A stretch of 64,000 nucleotides of DNA, taken from Chionis minor. Its lineage: Eukaryota > Chordata > Aves > Charadriiformes > Chionididae. Position 1 is the first letter of the stretch. Each line of letters begins with the position of its first letter. Positions 52,019 to 63,941 of this stretch are shown piece by piece. Where the stretch lies: contig VZSF01006845.1 of NCBI GenBank assembly GCA_013398295.1, positions 155,254 to 219,253 of the forward strand, in the 5' to 3' direction. Below the pieces are notes generated by a model. That model saw nothing but the letters and a program-made list of their open reading frames with translations, was not told the DNA's origin and made no database searches. The position numbers were made by a program, and so were the translations under genes.

Positions 52019-54627
52019 CTGCAGTAAAAGGCCCAGACTTCAAAGAGTTACAAATAGACACAGGGGAAAAAACGGTTATTTTCTTGAAATAAAGTGTCAA
52101 ATAATTGATTATGTTAAAAGACACAATAACATACTAAATGAGAATGTATTGACCTTTACAGAAATTCTGGGTGGATAAGTCACACCACTGGGGGAAAAGG
52201 GGTTTCACGATGTGCTCAACATCCGCCTTGCACCACATCCCCATCAGTGACCTAGGGATGACCATGGCCTGTAAGCTGTACTCGCCCACATGCCACACAA
52301 AATGGGGATTTTTGTCCTGATGCTGACACCCCAAACATAAGGGATTCCTTTAATCCGCTCTTCCTTGCCTTTGAAAAAGCCAGGTAAATTAAGGCAGTAA
52401 CTGGCAGACGGTATCAGATGCATCAGTTTAGCTGTTATCAGAAGTGAAATCTTCTGTCCAACCTTGAGTCTTCAAAAATAACTGCATCCTTACTGAAGCG
52501 CTTCAACATTGCAGTAAAAAGCATACATTGCCTGCTACCTTCCCCCACAGTGACGGACACTTCTGGATTATGTAGGATATTTGCTTCAAATACAAAGACT
52601 AACCGTTTCAGCTTGTCTAAACTCACTCCTAGTGCAACTGGCATACCATAATTTCCCTAGCACAACTATCTTGCAAGAGCTCATAATTCTTACTGATTGA
52701 GACATGCTGGCTGCCACTCCATCCAGCGCCAGCTTCCGTAGGTGGTATTATGCCTCCACCTTTGTGGCACAACCGTGGAACTTAAGTAGATCAGACACCT
52801 TTCAATCCTGTTTCAGCTGCTTTAGCTTCTAAGTTTCTGGAGCGAAACAATCTAGTAAATTGTCCTCAGCTACTATTATGGTAAATTATAGGTATGGACA
52901 GGACATAGCAATGATTTTTGCTGAATCAAACACCAAAGAGGAAAATAAAAATATATTCAGAATGGAGCCCAGTACAACTGCTGTGTTCTGAGGCTTTTCA
53001 TAAAAATGCCTCATATTTCCTTCAAGGCATGTTCGAAGATGAGCTTCACCCCAGCTGGTATGTTGAAAACTTCAGGGCTCACTCCCATCTCTTCTATGCC
53101 AGAACCGAGGGGAACTGGACCCTAAGCTAAAATAACGGACACTGTCCATTAGAACACTCTCTCTTCACTTCTCTAAGCACAGGGGTGTTGGCAGGACTGA
53201 ATGCAGAGCTCAGCCAAAGAGAGATTTATATTCCCTTCTCTGCTGCCACCACACTTGGAATTTTTCTTTGCCTTTACCCAACCCTCTTCTCCCTTTTGCT
53301 GCATTCGCACAGAGGATAAGCACCCAGGCAGTGTCCTCCATGCACACACTACTTGGGAATGGGGCGTCATCCTGCAGGGATCAAGGACTGCAGCGCCGAC
53401 TCCCCCTCAGAGTGCCTGCTCTGGCCCCTTCAGAGAAACAATGCGTGTTGCAGCAAGATTTACTTCAGTAATTGAGCACGGATGTGAACAGGCTTCACAA
53501 TACAAAGCAAAAATTAAAAATCCCTGAATAAATAGGAAAAATTCTTTGTGTGGTTTGTGATTCTTTTTCCTAAGATTTTCCATCCGTGCTGGCCAATAGC
53601 TAAACTTTTCTATTAGACTGACCTGCTACAGAGCTATTACAAAACCTCACAGGGGTAGGTCTACAGCAAGCTTCCTTTTAACGTCACCCTCTCCTACTGC
53701 CAATTCAATAGAAGTAGATAACATTTAGAAAAGCCAGCGAGTATACTCTCCAAACACTGGTTCTGGAATACAGGAGTTTGTCATCTTTATTTACAAGTAA
53801 AGAATAAACATTCGCACCTCACCTCCACTGTAATTTCTGCAACTTTAATCACGTTAGCAGTTAGCAACCAGAGCACAGACAAAAACGGGCTTACAAGCCC
53901 CCACGCATTACAATTTCATCACCAGTTTTCCATGGGCAACCAGGAACTGACAGACAGCCCCCTCGCAGCCGGGGCGCAGCGGGAAGGCAGGGGTGGGTGC
54001 GAGGTGCCCCCACCCCGCCTCGCTCCCAGACGGGACAGCGATGCGGATGGCTGAAACGCCGGGAACGAAGGAAGGAAAGAAGGAAGCGCCGGGGGAAGAT
54101 GCCGGCTTAGCCGGGCCCGGCATGAAAACTGCCCCTCTTATTTTCAACCGGCTGTTTTGGCAGAGCGGCACTGCCCTTCCCCGCCCCCACGCTGGACGTG
54201 CCTCACTGAGGGGCTCCGGGCGCCCCAGCCAGGGCACGGCACCGCACCGAGGGCGGGCGCACCCGCTGCGGCGCCAGGGAGCGGGGCCGCAGGGCCTCCC
54301 CCGCACCCCCGGGACCGGGGGCGGCCCCTCGCCCGCCGCCTCCCCTGCCCGCAGCGCCCCCGACCCCCTCGGGAACGCAACCCGGGCTACCACCGCCCCT
54401 CTGCGGGGCCCGAAGCAGGAGCTGACGCCGCCGCGCCCGCCGGTCGAGCTCCGGGACGAGCCGGCACAGCACCGGGCCCGGCCCCCAGTCAAGGCGGCGC
54501 TGCTGCCGCCACTAGGCTGACAGAGCCCGAGCGCCGCCGGGACCGGCCGGGGAGCCGCTCCCTCCCCGCCCAGGGACACCGGTGACGGGCCCACAGAGGG
54601 GGGCACCGCACCGGCCCCACCACTCAC
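52019..54627 (-). other. DIS3L2 intron 1
   Basis: This is a 2.6-kb intron between exon 1 (donor GTGAGT) and exon 2 (acceptor ACTGCAG). The right 0.6 kb is CpG-island sequence; the rest is AT-rich with no recognisable repeat or coding exon. Small open frames here show no family resemblance. Confidence 0.55.
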
Positions 54628-54697
54628 CAGCCGAACCGCTCCCCCCTCCGCGCCGCCCCGCTCCGCGCCGTTTAAATGTCCCAGCGCCCCCACCGTC
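54628..54697 (-). other. DIS3L2: DIS3L2 exon 1, non-coding (5' boundary approximate)
   Basis: This is a GC-rich segment of the CpG island ending at a consensus donor CTG|GTGAGT, with the intron starting at 54627. It lies just downstream of an ETS motif, where a TATA-less start site would be expected. If spliced directly to exon 2 (acceptor at 52020-52019), the frame of the exon-2 ATG contains a TAA in exon 1, 45 nt upstream. That makes the exon non-coding and fixes ATG 52017 as the first in-frame start. The exon itself has no ATG. The 5' limit is inferred; RNA data would define it. Confidence 0.55.
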
Positions 54698-54708
54698 CAC
54701 TTCCGGGT
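54698..54708 (-). promoter_or_regulatory. ETS-family binding motif in the DIS3L2 promoter
   Basis: The minus strand reads ACCCGGAAGTG, a full consensus for ETS factors such as GABPA and ELK. It sits about 70 nt upstream of the exon-1 donor, and such sites commonly mark the start of TATA-less housekeeping transcripts. Function is inferred from the motif and its place in the CpG island. Confidence 0.55.
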
Positions 54709-54944
54709 CAGAGGCGACCTACGGGCCGCGGCAGGGCCCAGAAGGCCTCAGGCGCGAAGCGCTGGCTCCTCACCCCTCCCGCACGGCATAGGGCAGCCCC
54801 GACCCGCCGCCCCTCGCACCCCCGGGGCCGGGGCAGGACCGCCGGGCGGCCTCGAGTGGCGCGGGGCCGGCCGCCATCCCGTGGGTCCCTTTGTGCAGCG
54901 CCGGGCCTCGGGACAGACCTCGGGAAGGACCATGGGACAGTGGG

Positions 54945-54990
54945 CAGGGTGCCCCGGGAAGGGACAGGGTGCCCCGGGAGGGGACAGGAT
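54945..54990. repeat. 20-bp GC-rich tandem repeat, about 2.3 copies
   Basis: The unit CAGGGTGCCCCGGGAAGGGA at 54945-54964 is repeated with one change at 54965-54984 and starts a third, decayed copy. It lies within the CpG island just upstream of the DIS3L2 start region. Confidence 0.8.
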
Positions 54991-57900
54991 GTCCCAGCCC
55001 TGCTCTCTGGAAGGGTCCCCGCAGGCAGGGCCCGTGGGTCTTCACAGCCTGCCAGGAGAAGGGGAGCCTCCAGGCTGGGCCTGGGCCCCACCGAGTCAGT
55101 CATGGTGGGTGAGGGTGGGAGGCTGCCCAGGCTGGGGCTTTTCTTGCGGGAGGCTGAGCCAGGGCGTCTAACAGGGTCCCCACGGGGCCAGGGTGCTGCA
55201 GGGAGGTGGGAGACGGGAGTTGCTGTCACCACAGCAGGGACCCCACCCAGACTGTCACCAGCCTGTCAAGGCTTGTGCCTTAGTCCCTGGGGTTTGCTGA
55301 CCACCCTCTTGCAGCCAGGGCCAGCTGCAGCCTCTGTGATGGCTTGGTTTGGTTCACGCCAGCACTCCTGCTTCAGCTCAAGTTTCTAGACAGATAATGA
55401 AAAAAATATAGTTTAGCTGATTTAATACTGTAAAGAGCCGATGCTGGTATTGTCCCAGTGGAAACTCTCAGGGCTTTGCAGGCACCTGTACCTCCCAAAG
55501 CCAGGCAGGAAAGGTACAAGGCCTACATCGCCTCACCTCCACCGCAGAGCAGAGCGGGCTCCCGGGCTCCTGTTCCCTAGCACCAGAGGTTGGACACCAG
55601 GCAACCTGCCCATCCTCCAGCCCACCCACACCACAGCACCCAAGTAATGGCCAACTGATGGTGCTGAGCGGCAGTGGCCTTATCTCTGCCAGGGTAAGTC
55701 AGAGCCTTCGCGTCAGAGGGTGACGTTAAAGCACGAGACCAGCGTCAGGAGCTGGGACTTTTACTCCCTGCTCTTTCTGTGGCTGCAGACCTCCCGGCTT
55801 TATAGCAGAGTCAGATCCGAGGGCTGCCTGGCTGGCTGGGAGTAGGTGGTTTGGTCACCTTGGTGTTATCTGCAAACTCAGGCTGGGTTTGGCAAAGAAC
55901 TTTAGCCAGAAGGGAAACTGGAGAGCAATAAATTAGCCTTGTGGCACCACCAGTCACCCCCATTTGAGCTGTCTGCCTGGAGCAGCCCCTCAGGGGCTGG
56001 AGGAAGGGTCCAAAGGAGCTTGAGCTGGTGTCTCCAGCTGGGGCTGCGGTGGGGAAAGGCTCTGTTGGGTCTTCAGTTCAGCAGGAATATGGGTCTGAGC
56101 AGGCCATCCATGCTGCCCCTTGACTTAGGGTGGGGAAGACGCCTGCCTCCCATGCTTGTTCCTTATTCTGCATCCTGCAGGTCAGTGTCCACAGTGCCTG
56201 GCATCGGTCACCTCTAAAGACCACGAGGCTGTGTCTTCTCAGTGTGTAGCATCACCTGTGGCTGCCAGCTCCTCCTAGACACAAACTGGCCCCAGGGCCA
56301 TGCTCCCAGCCAGTGCTGCTGAGCCTCCACACAGCTGGGGCGGGCCGTCTGAGACTGAGCTGCTGAAGGTACAGCATCCCATGGCAGCTGTGGCACACAC
56401 AGACTGCTCCAGCTCTGGCCCTTGGGTGCATCAAGGGAGCTGCCCTGAGAAAGTACCGGGCTTTTGCCATGGGACCAAAGGCAGCAAACACAGACCTGCC
56501 TGTGCAGGGACAGTCACACCTCTCCAAATGCCAGGGTGCCACCAGCAAAGGCAGTGTCTCGTTCACATGAACCACACAGAGCCCCCAGGCTCTGTCTGTG
56601 ATCTACGGGCACTGCTGCCAGCTCTTCAGCTGCCCCCACCCTGGCAGCTCTGGCCACCTTAAGGAGAAAAGCCAGGACTTGGTTCTGCCCCGGCATGGCT
56701 GGGTGGCAGCCAGCTGCCCCACGCTGGCCACGCAGCTGCTGCACAGCCCAGATGGCAAGGAAGCAAGCAGCCCTCCTCTGTGCAAGCAGAGCCACCGGTT
56801 GCACAGCAGCTGATCCCCCCCCCGACCGCAAAAACAGGGTGGACGCCATTTCCGCTGGAGCTGGCCCCAGTGTGAGCGTGGCCACATGGGATCACCCTTT
56901 CAGTGGAAGGGTGCGTGCCCCCCTGCCTCCTCCTGCTCTCCCAGCTGCTGATAAAGCAAGGCGGTTGGCATCTGCTCTGCTAAGGCACGGCGGTGGCATG
57001 TCCCCAGCTGCGCAGGGCTGGCCCACGCCGTGGCAAGGAGCTCACCCGCCTGGAAGAGCTGGAGATGGGGCAGGGAGGGCCCAGGAGTCCCCGGCCCTAC
57101 TGGCCCCCTCCCTGTGCTAGCCAGGGGGGGCGCAGCAGCTCCTCTCCGTGCCGCTGAGTCACACCATGTCTCTGCTCTTCTTCACCCCTGTGGGGATGAA
57201 GCCGAGCTTGGAGCTTGGTTGGGCTCCCTCCTGCACCAGGTGGTGTCACCAGCTGCAGCAGCTTCAGCATGCCCTGTTCCTTCCACAGGAGACAATAGGT
57301 GGGGGGAGGAAGCGGGAAGGATTCGGTGTTTGTTAGCGCCATTGCCGGCACTGGGGCCTGCGGTTTCGCAGTGATATCATGCGTTGCGAGAGCGATACGG
57401 CTCCATGGCTGGATGCCTCCGTCGTTCTTGCCTTCTGCCTCCAGCTGGGCCCCTGCTGCACAAGGGGCCATGAGCCCCAGCAGACTGGCAGAGCGTTTTT
57501 CAGCCCTCCCCTCCCAGTAGTAGCCGGGCATCTGGAAATCTGGTGTGGTCCATGGGGCAGAGCCTGCATTTGTGCTCCCTTTTGCTCTGCCCCATCACTG
57601 GCCCAGGCAAACAAGAGGTACAGCAAGTATGTGTCGCCCTCCCGATGCCCCGTGGGCACGCAGCAGATCCCCGTGTGGCTGGGACCAGCTGTGTGCCCAT
57701 CCTTTGAAAGAGGCCATGTGCAAACGTGGCAGCAAGCCAGTGCCTCATGCAGGATCTCACCAAATGCGATCCCTCACAGGAAGGGGTTGGACTGCTTCAG
57801 TTTCGGCTTTGGCTCCATCTTCCATCTATACCATCCTTGTGGCTGCTGAGCAGAAAGGAACAGTCACTTCACTGCTGCTTCCACGACCCTCCATGGTGAC

Positions 57901-59370
57901 TCATGGGCTTTCCAAGAGGGAGCAGGTCCATGGGCAGATATTTTCCCCTGCACTCTCGTTTCCTGGGGTCCTGTAGCAGCAAGCCCAGCCTGGTGTCCTG
58001 GCTTGCTTTCCCACAGTGCAGGATTATCTCACCATCTTCCCCTCGGGCAGTAACTAGTAGCTGCTCCCCAACGATGGAGGCTGGAACGTGTTGCAGCACC
58101 TCGGCCGAGGCGAGAGCACCGCATGGCTCCTTGGCCGGGAGCACCCCGCTTACGAAGGCTTTGGCTCCTCTGCTTGCGGTTTCAGTGAGGAGTAAGGGCC
58201 CGCCCGGCGTTCGTTTACATCAGTGTTAATCAGGAGTGACTGGCCAAAGGGCTGGAGCCGCCCCGAGATGACTCAACGAGGGGAACCCTGGATGGGAGCA
58301 GAGCAGTTCCTCCAACACCTCTGTTCACTTCCCACAGCCCATCCGGCATGAACCGACACTGCACTTGGAAATATTGCTCCTGCCAAACCAAATGTCACCT
58401 CTCACTGATACTGAGCACTTCAGATTGCAGGCCATGGCAGGGGGACGGAGGGCAGCTGGCTGCTCTGTCTCTGCTTCCCTGCTGTTGTCCAGAGGATAAA
58501 CCCACATGGCACGAGGATATGCTCAAAGGCAGAGTGCAGCCGCAGGTTTGCTCTGGAGCCTCTGAGCACCCTTGGAAATGTCTTAATTGCAGCAGTGGCA
58601 CCCAGAGTTAGGCCAGATTCTCACTCACTTTGACATTGCTCAGGCACTAGGAGCCGTCTGGGCACTTGGCCTGAGGACACAATCCATGCTCGGGGGGGAT
58701 AGAGGGGAGGGAGACAGATTTATTACCATAAATAAGCTAAAAACCATCTCTCCACAGTAGATACGCATCTCTGTGTCACAACACATGTGGTCTTGCCCCA
58801 CCCGTCCTTCAGCTTCTACAGTCTTCTCCTGAGCCTTCCATACTTCTGGTTGGGAAACACACCACCCAGGATCAGGACTGATGGGTTCCCATCTCCTTCA
58901 GATGTGGCAATGCCTAGAGGAATGCCTGCAGCTCGCCCTGGGCAGGGGTGAAGGTCTGGTTTGGCTGTGTTTGTCCAGCAAAGGAGAGGGAGAACCAGAC
59001 TCCAGCAAAGAGGGACAGGCGGCCAAGAAAGAGGTGAAGGAGGCAGCAGAGGAAAGAGGTGGGGTGCCAGGGCAGAACATTGAAGCAGCAGGGTTAGTGC
59101 CTTGCTCCTGATCTAGCTGGGGTCTCCTGGATTTGTCTCCTGGATATCTTTACGTCTCTTCCACAGTAATCCTACCTGGTCATAATGGCCAAATGTCTCT
59201 TAAAACACAGCCCTCAGTTTCCCTACACCCTCCTGCTCTGCCAGTGGCAGGACTGAGCCTCCCAAAGGTGCTTGAAGTGGTTTTGGACGACACCAAAGCT
59301 CCACAAGTCCCTTCAGGAAGCCCGGGCAGGGAGCTGCCCTGCACTACTGAGCTTGTGAGCAGTGGGACCA

Positions 59371-59407
59371 GGGGACAGGGGGACAGGGTGCACAGGACAG
59401 GGGACAT
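59371..59407. repeat. GGGACAG short minisatellite
   Basis: Imperfect repeats of GGGACAG on the plus strand in GC-rich intergenic DNA. Its runs of G could form a G-quadruplex. Confidence 0.65.
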
Positions 59408-62400
59408 GCAGTTTATTCCAGCCCCATCTGATGCTCCTGGGGAAGCAGAAAAGGCACATTGGAGGCAGACAGGGACTAACAGACCATGCTGCTCTGCAGT
59501 CCCAGGGTTAGGGACTCACCCAACTCACCCACCAGCTGCTACCCCGTCCTCCACCCCACACATCTGGGACAGGGTCAGAACAGCCCCTGCGGGCACCGCT
59601 TCAGGACTGAGGGCCAGGTGAGGACAGCACACCGAGGGCGAGCGGGAAGAGATGCTCCAGCGGAGACCACGGGGCCAGTGGGCACGTCCTGGCAGCTCAG
59701 CGAAGGAGAGTAGGGGCTGCTGCCGGCCCCGCTGCCGGCTGGCAGGCGGGGTGGTGAATGAGAGCGTAACTTATCAGTATTACCTCATGTGAAAGCCCTG
59801 TGCCTTTGTATCTCAAGCAAACACTGGCCATTATACCCCAGCAGACCGGCATTGTTATTCTGTCTGGTTGCAAAAGGTTAGGGCTGTGGAGCCCCACATG
59901 TCCACACCGGCTGCCCGTGGGGTGGCAGCGGGGCCACCGTGATGCCCCGCAGATGGCAGTGCTCCCTGGCCACAGAAGCAGCGGCCCCAGCTGTTCCCAG
60001 GCCTGGCCGAAGCCTGGCCGGAGCGTTATCTGCTCCGCAAGGCTGCCCTGCCATCCATGGCGCCGAAATCTGCCCCTTCCCTCACCAGCCCCTTGCCCTG
60101 GCCAGAGCCAACCCATGCTGCTCAGGCACAAACCCTCCTGTGGGAGACAGCCTGACTCTGTCCCAAGAAGAAAAAAAAAAAGGTCAGAAAGCCCAAATTT
60201 GGCTTCAGCGGGATGACAGCCCCAGCAGGAGGTCGAGGGCTCGATGGCCAGCATCCCTGAGGCCATCATGGATTCGGCTCCCTGCATCCCAGTGCTCCCC
60301 TGGGGTTTCCCACATCCAGGATGCTCCAGGGAAAGGCTCGGGAAGCCCAAAGGTTTTGCCCTGAAAGACTAATGCCAAAAGGGACTTCCCACCACCTGGC
60401 ACTGAACTCCTGGGAAGCCAGCTCAGAGGGGCCGGGGGGCATTCGGGGCTGCTGGAGGGGGCCACAAGGGAGCTGCTGACGGCATCTTGAAGGGTGACAG
60501 GGTTTCGCCCAGCCAAGCCAGGTGGAAGAGGCTCCTGCCAAGCCCAGGCGGGCGCCGCCGCCAGAGCCGCGGGGCTAGTGAGGACCTGCTCACCCAGCCC
60601 GGATGCGCACATAGCACGTTAGGGCACAGACCTTCCCTGGGGCTGCGTGGGGTGACGCAGTGTGGCGGTGGCATCCGGCTCCAGCACTGCGGTGGGGTCC
60701 CCCTGGGTACAGGCTGGGGGTCTGTCCCCACTGGCCTGACGTATCCCTGCCGGGGATCTGCACGAGGCACATCTTCCTGTGGGGAAAAATGTGGTGATGA
60801 TAACTCATCCTTTGGCTTTTCTGGGCTATCACCTCTTTGGGTGGTACCTCTTCCCAAAGGGATGCTCAGCACCAAAACCGACAGCCTGGGCTGATATTGG
60901 GACCTCCAGGCTGTGGGTGAAATGACACCAGACCTCCCTTTCTTGGGGGAAGTCATCTGAGAAAGGGAGGACAGAGACAACTCTGGCATTGGAAAAACGA
61001 CTTGGAAAATCCCAACAACCTGCCCCTACGTTAGCTGCGGAGCCAAGGCTGCTGACAGCTGGAGGCGATGCAATTCGTATCCTCTGAGGACTGACACAGA
61101 GGGAGGCTCATAGCGTGGACTCATCCCTGCGTTAGAATTGCTTCATTTTCTCAACATCCAAGAAAAGTCTTGAGACATCGTGTTCCCACTCCTGCCAGCC
61201 CAGTGAGGCAGCCCGACCCCAGAGCACGGCCATCCCAGCACAGTCCCAGGGAAAAGAAACACCCAGAAAGTCAGGAGGAGACTGGAGCATCCCGGGGAAA
61301 CCAAAGCAAGCCCTTGGGGGGAAAACACAGTATGCCTGCCAGAATTCCAGCACTTCACTAGCAAAGACCTGGGAGTCTCCGCCTGGGGCTTTCCCTTGTC
61401 TGCTCGTCCTTGCTGCCCTGGGAGCTCCAGGAAAGGACAGAGGTGCTCTCTCAGTCTCCATGTCCTCGCTGCATCTGCAACCCTGTCCCCACCTGCCCCG
61501 TCAGGGCGGTTCTGCCGGGCCTCTCCCTGTCACGGTCCGAGTTTGGGAAGAGGGGATTTTGGCCCTGCATGTGTCCTGGGCCAGAGCCCTCTTCCAGACC
61601 CAAAGGAGACAGGGGAAAATGTAAAATCATGTAGTGTTTCCTGTAATGCCTCATTCAGCAGCAACATCCAAAATAAACACCAGGGATGTTCAAACAGGCC
61701 AAAAGCTCCATCCGAGTTTCAGACACGGAAGACCCAGAGGTGAAGCAGGTACAGGTGCTGCTGCGGTGCTTGAGGAGCGTCACACCCTGGCTTGCAGGGC
61801 CACCCCTTGTGATGACCTGGTGGCTGCCCGGGCCTCGGGGACTGTTGGTGGTCATGTCTGAGCCCCTTGGCTGGTGCTCCTGCCCTCGGGAGCTATAGAG
61901 CTATTCTCCAGAAAAGCTTGCTTCAAAGCAGCCTCAGGAGTCACATTGCCTGCCGCGTCCTGCCACAGAGGTGGGACCAGACATGTGCCTATTCACCCCT
62001 GCAGCCAAAATTTAAATCCCCCTGAAAACTGCTTCTTGATGAGCCTGCTATCACCAGACCCCTAGAGAGGTACTGTAAAACCTGTTAAAAAACCCCACAA
62101 ACTTGTGTCATCTCTTGGAGGCAAACACCAGTGCGTGTCTTGTTCCCAAGGACTGGTAGTTGGTGGTTGCACCAGAGGGGAATTAGCTTCTCCATCCTTG
62201 TATCTCCTCCATCTTTGTACCTGGTCTGCTCCCCTTGCCCTGCCCCAGGTGGGTACAGAGCAATGTGGGCAGGACAAGCAGAGAGCAGCAATGTTTTGGG
62301 GCTTGTTCCAAAGCCACCGAGAGGCTTTGGGATGGTGCTTGACCAACAGCTCCTTGGGTTGGCCACAGGTTGTGGGAAAAGATCAGCTGCTCCAGCATCT

Positions 62401-63934
62401 CCCCCACGTACATGCAGCCTTCTGATGTCTCTTTTTGCAAAGGGACAACCGGCCCTCGCGCGGCATCAGCTGGAAATCCTTGCACTGTAGTTATCCATCG
62501 CTCTGGTGGGAAATGCTCCCTAGCCCATAGCAGCAGGAGACACATAAATCTGGGCAGCGATTTCCCCAAATCAATACAGAAACAAGCGGTGTAATGAAGA
62601 GCGAGTGGAAGAAAAAGAGGATAGAAAAAGAGGCTGGTTTTTTTGCTGCTGCGGTGGCACGGCTTTCTTCAGGCTAGAGTCCACATTTCTCTCCTGTAAA
62701 CCTCCTCGGAGTCGTCCTCTGGAAGGTGCCCGAAACCTGGCTCCTGACTTCAGCCGAGACAGCCGGGGCCCCAGCACTGCCCAGCAGGACCCAGCCTCAC
62801 CCACAGGCATCGCTCACCCCTTCCTTGTGATGGGGCAGAAACACCCCGTGCTGCTGTCACACGTACCCCCATGACCCATCTCCTCCCACCCTCCAAATCA
62901 TGCTGGCGCTCGTCACACTTCGATGAATCCCTCTCCATCCTCAGGCACCGGGACCTGTGTGCTCTCTGGCACACGCACCCGCTCCGCTCCCTTCCCTGCT
63001 CCCTACACACCAACAGTCCCCCCGAGTCCCTCTTTTCAGGGGTCACCCCTTCTTTTTTAAGACTTGGCTGTGTCTCCCCATTTTGAGCCTTACAGCGGGG
63101 ATGTTCTCTGCTTTTGGACATTTTCCAGCACCTGCAGCTTCCCACACTAGGAGCAGGGCTTTCCGGAGGGCTGGATACATCCTGTCTTTGGGTGCTGCCC
63201 AGCAGAACCCAAAGGGGTGAGAGGCTCAAATCCGGGCTGGATGGAGCCAGCACCGCTCCCACCATACGGACACCTGTGAACAGCCCTCAGTCTGCTGTCA
63301 CACAGGAAAGGGTGCAGGGGACATTATGTGACGGATTTTCATGCTTTTCTTAGTTCACCCTGAGCCACCCCCTCACCAGACGCACCAGAGCCCATATCCC
63401 CATAGCCCCTGCTTGAACACTGGTGTTCCTGGGGGCAGCCCAGCCCCGGCGCCCCGCTCTCCCCCCACTCTGTTTTGGCCCCTGGGTGCAATGGGGAGAG
63501 GCGTCACCCTCCAGCCCACCCCAGTGCGTCTGCATCCCTCCTTGTCCCGCTGTGCAGGATCCTCTTTGCTCTCCAGCCCCCGGGGGAAGCCCCCCAAGCG
63601 AGCGCAGCCCTCTCTGCCCCACACTCCCAGCTTCCACACGTGCCCTGAGTCTGCCGGTTCTCAGCCTGCGTGAGCATCCTGCAGGTCCGTGGGCAAACGC
63701 ACACACACCCCTTCAAGGGTTAAAAGCTTTCAGGCCCCCATCCCACGAAGGAAAAGGGCTTCGTGCTCTTAACCCCTTCCTTCCCACCCCTTCTCCCTCC
63801 CTTTGAGCTTTTGCCACCCCAGTGGATCCGATCTGGTTTGAGTTAAGGGAAAGGCTTTGTGTGTGCCCCGCTCTGACTCCATCGACTTTCAGCAGAGAAG
63901 GCAGGGTAATTTGAATAACAAGACTAATTGGATT

Positions 63935-63941
63935 TATAAAG
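63935..63941 (+). promoter_or_regulatory. TATA-box-like element with adjacent inverted CCAAT
   Basis: TATAAAG at 63935-63941 is immediately preceded by ATTGG (63927-63931, an inverted CCAAT) and followed by a C-rich, then CG-containing stretch up to the window edge. That layout resembles a regulated core promoter pointing right. In mammals NPPC lies divergently upstream of DIS3L2, so this could be the start of that neighbour. No coding sequence is visible to confirm it. Confidence 0.3.

Larger units (their letters stand above)
24663..54708 (-). other. DIS3L2: DIS3L2 gene, 5' portion (exons 1-6, gene runs off the left edge)
   Basis: DIS3L2 is a cytoplasmic RNase II/RNB-family exonuclease that degrades 3'-uridylated RNAs, including uridylated pre-let-7, independently of the exosome. 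Exons 3-6 are identified from peptide matches to the known vertebrate N-terminus: [37 protein letters not shown] and [18 protein letters not shown]. Five coding exons total 1152 nt (384 codons) with compatible phases and no stop. Only the N-terminus and the first part of cold-shock domain 1 are present. CSD2, the catalytic RNB domain and the S1 domain were not found, and the gene presumably continues left of position 1; mammalian DIS3L2 is likewise a very long gene. The transcription start is approximate, set from the CpG island and the ETS motif. The gene identity is secure; exons 1 and 2 rest on splice signals and phase only. Confidence 0.93.
54000..55120. promoter_or_regulatory. CpG island at the DIS3L2 promoter
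   Basis: The sequence is dense in CG dinucleotides and GC boxes from about 54.0 to 55.1 kb, contrasting sharply with the AT-rich DNA to the left. It contains DIS3L2 exon 1 and no convincing TATA box; a TTTAAA at 54671-54676 lies inside the inferred exon. This is the usual structure of a broadly expressed vertebrate gene promoter. Such islands often fire in both directions, so an unannotated plus-strand transcript could also start here. Confidence 0.75.

Noticed and set aside
53908..54693. Long minus-strand open frame of 261 codons in the CpG island
   Set aside because: Composition is driven by GC richness (Gly, Ala, Arg, Pro). Overlapping long frames exist on both strands, it runs across the exon-1 donor, and it has no domain.
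54676..55389. Long plus-strand open frame of 237 codons
   Set aside because: It covers the DIS3L2 promoter and a 20-bp tandem repeat, and its low-complexity composition is typical of stop-poor GC-rich DNA.
59133..60989. Several open frames of 130-217 codons on both strands
   Set aside because: They overlap one another in different frames, with no recognisable domain or exon structure. Expected by chance at this GC content.
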